Counted from the first letter of the stretch, positions 30,393 through 40,120 are shown. The stretch: 64,000 nucleotides of DNA from AP-15 sp963795485 (GCA_963795485.1 CAWCIL010000034.1:124001-188000), one strand, 5' to 3'. The notes: generated from the letters alone by a model not told the origin. Numbers and translations are program-made.

Positions 30393-30968
30393 ATGGGCAA
30401 TTACGATCCCGACCGGGTCAGGACCATGGCGAGGCCATATGGCCTGCCGTTCCAGATCGGCAAGATCGGGCATGTCGTGCTCAATGTGCGCGATGTCGAG
30501 CGTTCGGCACGATTTTATACCGAGGTGCTGGGCTTTCAGGTCTCCGATGTTTATCCGGAGGAGATGGTGCCGGGCGGCATGGTGTTTTTGCGCTGCAACC
30601 CGGACCATCACGGCATAGCACTGGTCGGCTCGATGACGGGCGAGGCCGCCAATCTCGAGCTCAACCACATCGCCTTCGAGGTCGCGAGCCTCGACGAGGT
30701 GGTGCGGGCGCGCGACCACCTGCGCCGGCACGGGGTCGAGATCGATTTCGAGGGCCGCCGCCGGGCCGGCTGCCAGCTCGCGGTCGAGTTTCGCGACCCC
30801 GACAATCACCGGCTCGAAATCTATTGGGGCATCGACCAGATCGGCAGCGACGGGCGGGTCCGCCCGGCCGCGGAATGGAAGGGTGCGCGCAGCCTTTCCG
30901 ATGCGCTGGCCGACCCGGTGCGCGGCCAGGACACCACGCTCCACGATCCCGCGCTGCTCAAAGGCTGA
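30393..30968 (+). CDS. VOC-family protein (glyoxalase/extradiol dioxygenase fold)
   Basis: Metal-dependent vicinal-oxygen-chelate protein of 191 aa. Predicted metal ligands are His in KIGHVVLNV, His in LNHIAFEV and Glu in HRLEIYWG, matching the 2-His-1-Glu pattern of catechol 2,3-dioxygenases and glyoxalases. Only one VOC pair is recognisable, so it would work as a dimer. ATG 30393 is preferred over ATG 30387 because GAGGGAG is correctly spaced for it. Reaction unassigned. A C-terminal tail of about 60 residues follows the last ligand. Confidence 0.8.
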   Translation: MGNYDPDRVRTMARPYGLPFQIGKIGHVVLNVRDVERSARFYTEVLGFQVSDVYPEEMVPGGMVFLRCNPDHHGIALVGSMTGEAANLELNHIAFEVASLDEVVRARDHLRRHGVEIDFEGRRRAGCQLAVEFRDPDNHRLEIYWGIDQIGSDGRVRPAAEWKGARSLSDALADPVRGQDTTLHDPALLKG

Positions 30969-31057
30969 GCCCGCCCCCGCAACGCCGGCCAGTTTCGGCC
31001 GCCAACGTGCGGCACCTTCGGCATTGCGGCGCTCGGCCGTGCCGGGCATGGTGAGGG

Positions 31058-31471
31058 ATGATCGGGGAACGCCCTGCCGCGGCCGGGGGGATCGGGGCCG
31101 GCTATACCGTCACCGTGCGCGGCCTTGTGCTGATGTGCAGCATCGGCATCCGCCGACGCGAACGCGAGGCGAAGCAGCGGGTCCGCGTTTCGGTCGATCT
31201 GACTTCGACGCCCGACGCCGCGATTCCCGAAGAGGACCGTCGCCGTATCATCAACTACGAGAAGATCGTCGCCGCGATCCGCGAGATTGCCGGATCGGGC
31301 CATATCGATCTGTGCGAGGGCTTCGCCGAGCGTATCGCCCACGCCTGCTTCGCCGACCCGCGGGTCGAGCGGGTGCGGGTGTGGGTCGAAAAGCTCGACG
31401 TGTTCGCGGACGCCGAGGGCGTCGGCGCCATCCTGGAGCGCATCCGCCCGGCGCCGGCCGGCCCCGGCTGA
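31058..31471 (+). CDS. folB: dihydroneopterin aldolase
   Basis: FolB converts dihydroneopterin to 6-hydroxymethyl-dihydropterin in folate synthesis. The protein is 137 aa, with the family start V-R-G-L-V-L-M-C-S-I-G-I and the active-site block INYEKIVAAIREIA, followed by HIDLCEGFAERIAH. GGTGAGGG precedes ATG 31058. It ends three bases before folP, an arrangement that fits a translationally coupled folate pair. folK is not adjacent. Confidence 0.88.
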   Translation: MIGERPAAAGGIGAGYTVTVRGLVLMCSIGIRRREREAKQRVRVSVDLTSTPDAAIPEEDRRRIINYEKIVAAIREIAGSGHIDLCEGFAERIAHACFADPRVERVRVWVEKLDVFADAEGVGAILERIRPAPAGPG

Positions 31472-31474
31472 GAC

Positions 31475-32345
31475 ATGCCGGTGCTGGCGACCGGCGGCCC
31501 CGCCATCCTCGGCGCTGCCATCCTTGGCCCCGCAATCCTCGGTATCGTCAACATCACCGAGGATTCGTTTTCCGACGGCGGCCGGTTTCTCGATACCGCG
31601 GCGGCATTGGCGCATGCCCGCGCGCTGGTCGCGGCCGGGGCGCAAATCGTCGATCTCGGTGCGGCGGCCAGCAACGTCGACGCGAAACCGGTCGATGCCG
31701 CCGAAGAGATCCGCCGCCTCGAACCGCTGGTCGTGGCGCTCGCCGCGGACGGCATCCCCGTTTCGGTCGACAGCTTCTTGCCCCAAGTCCAGCGCTGGGC
31801 GATCGCCCACGGGGCGGCTTTCCTGAACGACATCCGGGGCTTTCCCGACCCGTCGCTCTACCCGGAGCTGGCCGCTGCGAACTGCCGGCTCGTCGTCATG
31901 CATGCGGTCGGCGGGCGCGGGCGGGCGCAGCGGGTCGAGCTCTCCGCCGAGGCGGTGTGGGACCGCATCCACGCCTTTTTCGCCGATCGCGTGGCGGCGC
32001 TCGAAGCCGCCGGGGTCGCGCGCGAGCGGCTGATCCTCGATCCGGGCATGGGTTTTTTTCTGAGCAGCCGGGCCGAGGCGTCGCTGCGCGTCCTGGCCGG
32101 GCTGGCTTGCCTGAAACGCTACTTTCGGGCTGCCGATCCTGGTCTCGGTCTCGCGCAAATCCTTTCTGCGCGCGGTAGCCGGCCGCTCGACCGCGGCCGA
32201 GCTCGGCGCCGCCAGCCTGGCGGCTGAGCTCTACGCAATCGAGCAGGGCGCTGACTACATCCGCACCCACGACCCGGGCGCCCTCGCCGACGCGCTCAAA
32301 GTCGTGACGGCGCTGCGCGCGCAACCGGCGCCACCGGTCCGATAG
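31475..32345 (+). CDS. folP: dihydropteroate synthase FolP, with a +1 frameshift
   Basis: FolP joins p-aminobenzoate and hydroxymethyl-dihydropterin pyrophosphate. Motifs I (GIVNITEDSFSDGG) and the block LGAAASNVDAKPVDAAEE are intact, as are SVDSFLPQVQRWA and LILDPGMGFFLSS. After LKRY the frame breaks: TTT at 32123-32125 where TT is expected. Removing one base restores FGLPILVSVSRKSFLRAVAG and the rest to TAG 32343-32345, about 289 aa, a normal length. Folate synthesis is normally essential, so a sequence error is the likeliest explanation. It is coupled to folB upstream. Confidence 0.88.
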
Positions 32346-32402
32346 AGCAGCGCGGGCGGGCCGCCGCGGACAGAGCCCTCGGACCCGTCCCGGTCAAAGC
32401 GC

Positions 32403-33309
32403 CTAGCCGAGAAATGCGCGCAACGCCGCCGCGAGATCCTTCGGGTTGTCGCCCTGCACCGTGTGCCCGGCATGGGGGATTGTCACGTGCCGGCCGTCGG
32501 GGAGGCCGGCCGCCAGACGCACCGCGTCATCCTCGTGGAACACGTCGCTCTCGGCGCCGCGCACGACCAGCGTTCGGCAGGTGACCTTGGCGAGCCCGTC
32601 GGCCAGACCGCGCCGCTCGGCGGCGTGCCGGTCGCCGCCCATCTGCTGAAACCGCTTGCGGTCGTATTTCCAGGTCCAGTTGCCGTCCGGCTGCTGCCGC
32701 AGATTGTGCATCAGGCTGCGGCGCAGGATCAGGGGGTCGCGTCGCGGGTTGAACGCCAGCGCGCGCTCGATGATCGCTTCGAGCGAGGCGGGCTCGGCCC
32801 CGCCATTGACGAAATCGCGGATCCGGCTCGATCCGGGGCGTCGCACATTCGGGCCGGCATCGATCAGCACCAATGCCGACAAGGTCTCGGGATACTCGAT
32901 CGCATAAGCGAGCGCGTTGATCGCACCCATCGACATCCCGACCAGCACGAAACGGTCGAGCCGCAGACGCCTCGGCAACGCCCTTGACATCCTCGCGCTG
33001 GGCGGCGAGCGAATAATCGGCGTCGGGCGCCCAGTCGCTGTCGCCATGGCCGCGCTGGTCGAGCGCCATGCAGTGAAATTCATCGCGCAATGCGAGGCAG
33101 CACAGATCCCAGGTATGCGCGGTCAAGGCGCCGCCATGCAGAAACAGGATCGGCGGCTTTCCCTCGATCCCCCAATCGAGACAGCGAAACTGCAGGCCAT
33201 TGACCCCGATCCGGCGCTCTTCCGGGAGGGCCACCTCCTCAAAGCTGAACCCGGCTCGCACCGAAGTCGATTGCAGATGGTCGCGATATTCCTCACTCGA
33301 CAAGTTCAT
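32403..33309 (-). CDS. alpha/beta hydrolase, with a +1 frameshift
   Basis: Alpha/beta-hydrolase fold protein, about 301 aa after correction. N-terminal half (ATG 33309; oxyanion block PPILFLHGGALTAHTW; ALDQRGHGDSDW) is in one frame. The nucleophile elbow GMSMGA and the C-terminal His in PHAGHTVQGDNP are in the next. The junction is CCC at 32981-32983 (GGG in the coding strand) where two bases are expected; removing one gives AAQREDVKALPRRLRLDRFVL. All three catalytic residues survive. It is divergent from the D-aminoacylase-type gene. Substrate unknown. Confidence 0.78.
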
Positions 33310-33570
33310 GATCTCAGGCACTCCGTCAAAAATCGGCGCCGGTGCGGCGAGGCGGAAACTACGCTTTAACACGAGGCGGGCGTCCCCGACCATTTGCCCG
33401 GTCCAGCGACGCAGGTTCATTCGGGCGTGGCACCCCCGCGCCCAGGACATGGCTCGCACGCTCGAGAGCGCCGCGCCGGCGTTGTGTCCGCGGCCCGAGG
33501 GCGTAGACTTCAACCCGAGTTCTCCGGGGCCGCAACCGACGGTCCACCCTGCCAGCGAAAGGAAGAACCG

Positions 33571-35272
33571 ATGGCCTATGATCTCTTGATCAAGAACGGG
33601 CTTGTTGTCAACGGCTCGGGAATGCCGGCTTTCCGGGGCGATGTCGGCATCAAAAACGGCAAGATCGTCGAAATCGGCAAATTGAGCGGCGTCGCGACGC
33701 GCACGATCGACGCGGCGGGCCGCGCCGTCGCGCCGGGTTTTATCGACAATCACTGCCATTACGACGCGCAGGTCACCTGGGACCCCTTGTGCACGTTCTC
33801 GCCCGAGCACGGCGCCACCACCGTGATCTTCGGCAATTGCTCGCTGTCGCTGGCGCCGGTGCGCAAGGGCACCGAGGAGCGGCTCGCCGAGTTCCTCTCC
33901 TACGTCGAAGCGATCCCGATGGAGGTGTTGCGGACCGTCGATTTCGACTGGGAAACGACCGGCCAATACATGGATCGCCTCGACAAACGCCTCGGCGTCA
34001 ATGTCGGCAACCTGATCGGCCACACCGCGGTGCGCCACTACGTGATGGGCGACGAGTGCCAAAAGCCGGGCGCCTCCGACAACCAGATCAAGGCGATGCA
34101 GGATGTCGTCCGCGACGGCATGCAGGCCGGCGCGCTCGGCCTCTCGGTGTCGCGCGAGCAGGGCCATTACGACCCGCAGGGCGTTCACATCCCGGCATTG
34201 TGGGCCGACGAGAACGAGATCTTCGCGCTCGGCGACGTCTTGCGCGAGATGAGCACCGGCACGATCCAGGCCGGCGGCGGCCAGTATGTCGAGCTGAAGG
34301 ACGGCATGATCCGGCGTCTCGCCGAGGCCACCGGGCGCACCGTCGTCTATAACAGCCTCTCCCAGACCATGCGCAAGCCGGACGAGTGGAAGACGCACAT
34401 GGCGCGGGTCGAGGAGACCGCAGCACTCGGCATCCGCGCCTACCCGATGTGCAGCCCGAACCGGGTGACGCAGGACTTCACGATGAAGAACTGCCAGGTG
34501 TTCCGCGGTCTGCCGACCTGGCACCCGATCCTGCTGTCGTCGGACGACGCGAAGATGAAGGCCTACGCCGATCCCGAGATCCGCGCCAAGCTTCACGACG
34601 AAGTCGGTCGTCAACAAGCCCGACACCGCGGTCGGCTTTTCAAAGACGTGGTGGAACTACATGTGGGTCAACGAGCCGGTGCTCGAAAAGAACAAATGGA
34701 TGCAATTCAAGTCGATCGGGCAGATCGCCGAAAAGCAGAATAAGCGGGTGATCGATGCCTTTCTCGACCTCGTCGTCGAGGAAAAGCTCGAAACCCGCTT
34801 TCTGCAGGCCGAGAACAATGTCGACGACGCGGCGCTGACCAAGATCCTGACCCATCCGAACGCGGTGATCGGGCTCGGCGACGGCGGTGCGCACGTGCAG
34901 TTTCACGGCGGCTACGGCTATTTGACCAAGCTCCTCGGCGAGTGGGTGCGCGAGAAGCAGGTCATGAGCCTGGAGCAGGCGGTGCGCCGGCTGACCTTCG
35001 ACTCGGCCTCGACCTTTGGGCTTTATGACCGCGGCCTCGTGCGCCCCGGCATGGCCGCCGATGTCGTGATCTTCGACCCGGCGACCGTCAAATGCGGCCA
35101 CGAGGTCGTCGTCCGCGACTTCCCGAAGGGCGCCTGGCGCATCAAGGAGCCGGCCGAGGGCATCTTCGCGACGATCGTCAATGGCCAGGTGCTGTACAGC
35201 GAAGGCCAGCACACCGGGGCACTTCCCGGCCGTGTCTTGCGCAACAGCTACTACCACGCCAACCACGCCTGA
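33571..35272 (+). CDS. D-aminoacylase-type amidohydrolase, with a +1 frameshift
   Basis: N-acyl-D-amino-acid deacylase/dihydroorotase-superfamily enzyme, about 566 aa after correction. The N-terminal DLLIKNGLVVNGSGMP and metal site NHCHYDAQ are followed by GNCSLSLAPV. The frame breaks at GG 34606-34607; dropping one G gives DEVVVNKPDTAVGFSKTWWN and continues as MWVNEPVLEKNKW to the stop at 35272, including the catalytic-Asp region GLGDGGAHVQF. ATG 33571 has AAAGGAAG upstream. The family also includes enzymes on D-glutamate derivatives and imides, so exact substrate is open. A REP-like palindrome follows it. Confidence 0.83.
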
Positions 35273-35625
35273 GCCGGCGTCTCCTGCTCTCCCTCTCCCG
35301 CACCGCGGGAGAGGGTCGGGGTGAGGGCATCTCTCAATCCGGCCTGACCGGGCCAAGATCATCGCGGCTGATCGCGCGTATTGCGGCCTTTCGCTGTGGC
35401 CGCGATCTCGGCTGGTAGGCTGGGTTGAGCGCTCGGCGAAACCTACCAGTCCCGTCCGAAGACGATCGGGTTCCCTCTGCTCAACCCATCCTGCGCGCTA
35501 GGCCCTGGGCGACACCTGTAGACCGCTGGAGAAGCCAAGACGGCCGCACCCGCCCCGACCGACGGCTTTCGCCGGGTCCGGGCAGTCTCTATCATCTGCC
35601 GCAGCGAAATCGGAGGAACCGCCCA
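35273..35625. other. intergenic region with one palindrome
   Basis: This 353-base gap lies between the amidohydrolase and the MetX-like gene. It contains the palindrome at 35291-35315, possibly ending transcription of the upstream gene although it has no T-run. It ends in the ribosome binding site CGGAGGAACC before ATG 35626. I see no ORF, tRNA or recognisable riboswitch in the rest. Confidence 0.6.
35291..35315. repeat. REP-like perfect palindrome
   Basis: CCCTCTCCCGC, a 3-base spacer (ACC) and GCGGGAGAGGG form an 11-bp perfect hairpin, followed by GTCGGGGTGAGGG. This is the pattern of a widespread intergenic palindrome family in alphaproteobacteria. It is located 18 bases after a stop codon. 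Confidence 0.6.
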
Positions 35626-36693
35626 ATGCCTGCTCATGCCGCTGACGCCGTAGCACCCGCCGAGACAATCCGGTGGCTGAATTATCGGGAAAGCGATTTC
35701 GTCATCCGGAACTACGTGTTCCGCAGCGGCGAGACCCTCCCCGAGCTGAAGCTGCACTACCGCACCCTCGGCACGGCAAAGCGCAACCCGGCGGGAAAGA
35801 TCACGAACGGCGTGCTGCTGCTGCAGGGCAACACCGGCACCGGCGCGAACTGGCTGCGCCCGAGCCTCGCCGACGAGCTGTTCGGGCCCGGGCAGCCGCT
35901 CGACGCGGCGGAATATTTCATGATCATGCCGGACGCGATCGGGCGCGGCCGGTCGAGCAAGCCGTCGGACGGGCTCAAGGGCAAATTCCCGCGCTACCGC
36001 TATCACGACATGGTCGACTCGGGCTATCGGCTGATCGCCGAGGGCCTCGAAATCGTCCATCTGCGGCTCGTGATCGGCAGCTCGATGGGCGGCATGCACG
36101 CCTGGATGTGGGCCGAGATGTACCCCGAGCTGATGGACGGGGTGGTGCCGCTCTCGTGCCAGCCGGTCCAGATCAGCGGGCGCAACTGGCTCGGCCGCCG
36201 CGCCCAGGCCGAAGCGATCCGCCACGACCCGGACTGGAACAACGGCTTCTACGAGACCAACCCGCGTCATTATATCTATGCCGCTGCCGGAAATTTCGGC
36301 ACCGAAAGCCCGACCCGGATCCAGGAAATGGCGCCGACCCTCGCCGCCGCCAATGCGCTTTACGAAACGCGCCTGGCACAAGCCGTCAGGGGCGACGCCA
36401 ACGACTCCTTGTGGGCGATCGAGGCGATCATGGATTACGACCCCGAGCCCGACCTCGACAAGATCAAGGCCAAGGTGATGCTGATCAACGACGCCGAGGA
36501 TCACGCCAACCCGCCCGAGCTCGGCACCGTCGAGCGGGCGATGAAGCGGGTCCGCTACGGCCGCTACGTGCTGATCCCGGCCGGCCCGAACACGCATGGG
36601 CACTTCAGCCATTACTACGCCGAACTGTGGAAGCCCTACCTGATCGAATTCATGAAGACCCTCGGGCCCCCGCTGGCCGCGGCCGCCAAATAG
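35626..36693 (+). CDS. MetX-like alpha/beta hydrolase (homoserine O-acetyltransferase family)
   Basis: Protein of 355 aa of the MetX subfamily. Hallmarks are LHYRTLGTAKRNPAGK, the LLQGNTGTGANWL oxyanion block, nucleophile elbow GSSMGGMHAWMW, an acidic residue in INDAEDHANPPE, and catalytic His in NTHGHFSHYY. True MetX proteins acylate homoserine; divergent members are hydrolases. This one sits with degradation genes rather than metW, so a hydrolase or acyltransferase of another substrate is as likely. GGAGGAACC precedes ATG 35626. The SDR gene follows 27 bases later. Confidence 0.8.
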   Translation: MPAHAADAVAPAETIRWLNYRESDFVIRNYVFRSGETLPELKLHYRTLGTAKRNPAGKITNGVLLLQGNTGTGANWLRPSLADELFGPGQPLDAAEYFMIMPDAIGRGRSSKPSDGLKGKFPRYRYHDMVDSGYRLIAEGLEIVHLRLVIGSSMGGMHAWMWAEMYPELMDGVVPLSCQPVQISGRNWLGRRAQAEAIRHDPDWNNGFYETNPRHYIYAAAGNFGTESPTRIQEMAPTLAAANALYETRLAQAVRGDANDSLWAIEAIMDYDPEPDLDKIKAKVMLINDAEDHANPPELGTVERAMKRVRYGRYVLIPAGPNTHGHFSHYYAELWKPYLIEFMKTLGPPLAAAAK

Positions 36694-36720
36694 CCGCTCG
36701 GGTCGGCAGGATCGCCGCTC

Positions 36721-37464
36721 ATGGGTGCACTCGACGGACGGGTGGCGCTGGTGACGGGCGGCAGCAAGGGTCTCGGAGCGGCGACCGCACGGCTGTTCGC
36801 CGAGGCCGGGGCGCGGGTCGTCGTCACCTTCGGCAACGACGCCGCAGCGGCCGACGGGCTGATCGCGAGCCTACCCGGCATCGGCCACCGCGCCAGCCGC
36901 ACGCCGGCGCAGAATACATACGCGATCGAAAGCCTCGCCGACTCGATCGGCCGGACCGAGGGCCAACTCGACATCCTCGTCAACAATGCCGGCAGCACGC
37001 GGGTGATCCCGCATGCCGATTTGCGCGCGCTCGACGACGAATTCTTCGACTTCGTGCTGGCGGTCAATCTGCGCGGGCCCTTCGCCGCGGTGCGGGCCTG
37101 CCGGCCATTGCTCGAGGCGAGCGGGCAAGGCCTCGTCGTCAATGTCGGCTCGGTCTCGGGCGTGCGCGGCGGCGGCAGCAACATCGCCTATGCCGCGGCC
37201 AAGGCCGGGCTGCACGCGATGACGATGTCCCTGGCACGCGCCCTGGCGCCGGCGATCCGGGTCGTCGCCGTCGCCCCCAGCCTGATGGAGACGCCGATGT
37301 CAGAGATGTGGACGCCGCAGCAGCGCGCCCAACGGATCGCCGGCAACCCGCTCAAGCGGATCGCCGAGCCCGAGGAGGTGGCAGCGGTGATCCTCGGCCT
37401 CGCGACGACGATGACCTTCGTCAATGGCACAATCATCCCCGTCGACGGCGGCAGCCTGCTGTGA
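36721..37464 (+). CDS. SDR-family oxidoreductase
   Basis: Classical short-chain dehydrogenase/reductase, 247 aa. Cofactor loop TGGSKGLGAATA at residues 12-23, NNAG in ILVNNAGSTR, catalytic Ser in NVGSVSGVRGGG and Y-x3-K in YAAAKAG are complete, with the C-terminal VNGTIIPVDGG end. FabG-like in length and layout, but position after the MetX-like gene suggests a catabolic role. NAD(P) preference cannot be settled. Confidence 0.87.
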   Translation: MGALDGRVALVTGGSKGLGAATARLFAEAGARVVVTFGNDAAAADGLIASLPGIGHRASRTPAQNTYAIESLADSIGRTEGQLDILVNNAGSTRVIPHADLRALDDEFFDFVLAVNLRGPFAAVRACRPLLEASGQGLVVNVGSVSGVRGGGSNIAYAAAKAGLHAMTMSLARALAPAIRVVAVAPSLMETPMSEMWTPQQRAQRIAGNPLKRIAEPEEVAAVILGLATTMTFVNGTIIPVDGGSLL

Positions 37465-37573
37465 CCGCCCGACGCCGGCGTGGTTTCGCATCGTCGCGGG
37501 TCGCCCGCGGGCGACCCCTGGTGCGCCGCTGTATAGGAATTTTCATCCTCACGTCTACATAGGAGGAGCGGGC

Positions 37574-37813
37574 ATGCCCCTCGATAGCCGGAACGAAGCC
37601 GTCAGCCAGCTCGCCGAAAGGCTGGCGGTCGCCAAGCGGGTGATCAAAACCAAAGCCGTTCGGATGGCGTTGGAGAGCGAGCTGCGCCGCCTCGACGAGG
37701 CGACGCGGCTGCGCCAACGCCTCCGTCCGCTCCAGGGGCGGGTGCTGCGCCTGCGGGCCACCAGTCTCGAGGCCGAGAAGGCCTTTTATGACGAGCTCAG
37801 CGGAAAGCCGTAA
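37574..37813 (+). CDS. vapB: VapB-type antitoxin (Rv0623-like)
   Basis: Antitoxin of 79 aa of the VapB/PSK-like transcription-factor family: short N-terminal segment MPLDSRNEAVSQLAERLAV, then TKTEAVR-like TKAVRMALESELRRLDEA, with a helical C-terminus that would wrap the toxin. ATG 37574 follows AGGAGGAGCGGGC. Its stop TAA overlaps the start of the vapC remnant (TAATG). Since the toxin is broken, this antitoxin may survive alone or regulate a paralogous module elsewhere. Confidence 0.8.
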   Translation: MPLDSRNEAVSQLAERLAVAKRVIKTKAVRMALESELRRLDEATRLRQRLRPLQGRVLRLRATSLEAEKAFYDELSGKP

Positions 37814-38061
37814 TGTTGATCGATGCGTCGGCCATCGTCGCCATGCTGACCCGCGTACCGGAAGCCGATGCGCTGGCTGACGCGCTGGAGCAAGCAACGT
37901 GGCCCATTACCGCCGATCGCGATCTTCGAGGCGGCGCCGAAATATGCCGGGAACGGCATGTGAGCGTCGTGGAAAGCGCCGACGACGTTCGCGAGTTTCT
38001 CGACGTGGCCGAAGCCCCATCTAGAAGGCAGCTCCGATGCGCGCCGTCCTCGCCCTCCTGA
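37813..38061 (+). pseudogene. vapC: vapC toxin remnant (PIN domain), decayed
   Basis: The first 32 residues (MLIDASAIVAMLTRVPEADA...) are a normal PIN-domain start with the first catalytic Asp. Then one stretch is out of frame: translated in the next frame it gives a normal PIN strand (PIAIFEAA), while the flanks EICRERHVSVVESADDVREF are in the original frame. The second half of the toxin, with the remaining acidic residues, is missing: it stops at 38061 and overlaps the next gene's start. So two compensating indels plus a 3' truncation are visible. It should be inactive as an RNase. Confidence 0.75.
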
Positions 38062-38450
38062 TCGTGCTTTTTGTGGCCACCTCCGGTCCCGCCCGCGCCG
38101 ATAATCCGTACGCCGTGGCTGGCATCTCTAACCCGGCTAACGTCACGCAATTTCTTACCCGGCTGAAGCAGGCCGTGGCCGCCGACGATCACGCGGCCAT
38201 AGCGGCAATGGTCAAATACCCCCTGACGGTCTATTCATCACCGGGGCAGCCTATTACCTACCGCAGCGCCGCTGCCCTGAGCGCCAATTACGGGCGGGTG
38301 TTCACGCCCGAGGTCAGGGCGGCGGTCGCCGCCGCCAAGCCCGATAATCTGTTCGTCCGCGATCAAGGGGTGATGATCGGCGACGGCGAAATCTGGATGA
38401 ATGAGATTCACGGATCGATAAAAATCATCACCGTCAACCACACGCGGTAG
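38037..38450 (+). CDS. small exported hypothetical protein, 137 aa
   Basis: Secreted or periplasmic protein with a clear Sec signal peptide: MRAVLALLIVLFVATSGPARA, cleavage predicted after A-R-A at residue 21. The mature part has a helical NTF2-like feel (FLTRLKQAVAADDHAAIAAM, then VKYPLTVYSSPGQ and a C-terminal strand ending IHGSIKIITVNHTR). I do not recognise a named family. It overlaps the vapC remnant by 25 bases, so the toxin decay probably involved this junction. Confidence 0.65.
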   Translation: MRAVLALLIVLFVATSGPARADNPYAVAGISNPANVTQFLTRLKQAVAADDHAAIAAMVKYPLTVYSSPGQPITYRSAAALSANYGRVFTPEVRAAVAAAKPDNLFVRDQGVMIGDGEIWMNEIHGSIKIITVNHTR

Positions 38451-38982
38451 CTGTTCGGCGTAGGCATTTCCGAAAAGCGTTACCCATCGCATGCCGGACC
38501 ATCGCAAGGGAGCCTTGGTTTCGGGTGCGGCTCGAGCCGGCCGGCGGGTCGCCTCGAGCGCCCGGATTTGGCCGGCAACCAAGCGCCGCCGAGCTAGGTC
38601 GCGGCCATTTCGGCCAACGTGTTTGGTGCCAGCCTGACCCGGCCTGAACGATGAGCAACCGTTGTCGCTCCCCGATTTAATGGTTGCTTCGCTCAAGACG
38701 TGCCGCCGGGACCCGCAGACTCGCTCAACGTGAACCGCATCGTTTGTCCCGCAAAATCCGGGCTGGGGCCGATGGAGAGGACGTGGCCAGGCCCATTTCG
38801 AGACCGCCCCGGCACCTCTCCCGCGCTGCCTGTTGACGCTGGGCGCCGATACACGATCCGGGACGAGTTGGTCCGGCAACCGCACCCAAAAACGGACCGC
38901 GGACACCGCCGTCAACCCGGTCCTCGCGCCGCCGTGCCCAGATCGGTTAGCCTTGTGGCATCGTTTCTGTCGGGAGGTGAGG
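38451..38982. other. 532-base intergenic region, no recognisable gene
   Basis: Open frames here are short and have no convincing start or family signature on either strand. The sequence just before 38983 provides a good ribosome binding site (GGGAGGTGAGG) for the next gene. It may be a decayed gene, but I see nothing specific. Confidence 0.5.
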
Positions 38983-39759
38983 ATGAGCGTGTTGACCGAC
39001 TATGCCGAGAAATACCAGAGCGCGCGCCTCGAACGCAGGGACGGCATTCTGCAGGTCACCCTCCATACCGAGGGCCGGTCCTTGCGCTGGGGCTTTCTGC
39101 CGCATGGCGAGTTGCCCGAGCTGTTTCACGACATCGGCGCCGACCGCGAGAACCGGGTGGTGATCCTGACCGGGACCGGGGACGAGTTTTCCGGCCCGCG
39201 TGCGACGCCCGGCACCTCGTCCTTCCCGTCGCGGCCGTCGATCGAGCGCATCGACCGCATCCATTGGGAGGGCCGGCACCTGCTGATGAACCTGCTCGCC
39301 ATCGAGGTGCCGGTGATCAGCGCGATCAACGGCCCGGCCTGGCGCCATTCCGAGATCCCGCTGTTGTGCGACATCGTGCTCGCCGCCGACACCGCGCAGT
39401 TTCAGGATTCGGCGCATTTTGCGTCGGACGTAGTGCCGGGCGACGGCATGCACATCGTCTATCCGCTGCTGCTGGGCATCAACCGCGGCCGCTATTTTCT
39501 GATGACCGGGCAGACCTTGGACGCCGCCGAGGCGTTGCGGCTGGGGCTGGTCGCCGAGGTGCTGCCGTCGGACAAGCTCGCGGCGCGCGCCTGGGAGCTG
39601 GCCGAGGGGTTGACCCGGAAGCCGACCCTCCTGTTGCGTTACACGCGCCTGCTCTTCACCGAATATCTGCGCCGACAGATGCACGACCTCCTCGGCTACG
39701 GGCTGGCGATGGAGAGCCTCGCCCTGATCGAAAAGCCCGAAGCGCCCGCCGACCACTGA
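38983..39759 (+). CDS. enoyl-CoA hydratase/isomerase family protein (crotonase)
   Basis: Crotonase-fold protein of 258 aa. The oxyanion block VVILTGTGDEFSG and the second one AINGPAWRHSEIPLLCDIVLAAD are conserved, and the DAAEALRLGLVAEVLPSDKL block is typical. The usual catalytic Glu pair is not evident: the second site reads FASDVVPGDGMHIVYPLL. So it may be a hydrolase or isomerase branch rather than a hydratase. ATG 38983 with GGGAGGTGAGG is chosen over a start 150 bases upstream that would add a disordered tail. Confidence 0.82.
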   Translation: MSVLTDYAEKYQSARLERRDGILQVTLHTEGRSLRWGFLPHGELPELFHDIGADRENRVVILTGTGDEFSGPRATPGTSSFPSRPSIERIDRIHWEGRHLLMNLLAIEVPVISAINGPAWRHSEIPLLCDIVLAADTAQFQDSAHFASDVVPGDGMHIVYPLLLGINRGRYFLMTGQTLDAAEALRLGLVAEVLPSDKLAARAWELAEGLTRKPTLLLRYTRLLFTEYLRRQMHDLLGYGLAMESLALIEKPEAPADH

Positions 39760-40120
39760 CCGACTGCAGAAAATCGGCGAACAGCGCTCTAAAGCGGCGC
39801 GTGAATTCTACGAATCGTAGGTGTTCTGGTCGAAAAGCGTCCGATCGCGGTTGAACTACCGAAGCGGCCGAACCTCGCGCTCGCTTCCGAATGTGGGTTA
39901 GTCTAGAACCCGAACATGCGGCCTTTCGGTCTGAGCCATTACCCTAGCCAGCCGTTCCGTTGAAGAAGGCGCTTGTAGCCCACCGGGGCCATCCTATTGA
40001 GCGTCCGCGACCGGAGGCGCTTCGATTATCTCGGTTAGTCAAAATAAGAGCGTACGCAACTGAGACGCAGAAGGTCGGAACTCGCTGGCGGTCGCGGGGT
40101 GCGCGCTCTCGCGAGGACTC
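39760..40120. other. 361-base intergenic region, nothing recognised
   Basis: Between the crotonase and the convergent thaumatin-like gene. Base composition is less GC-rich than average and no conserved frame is evident on either strand. I see no tRNA, terminator with T-run, or insertion-sequence end. It may hold remnants of a transposase, but I could not show that. Confidence 0.45.
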
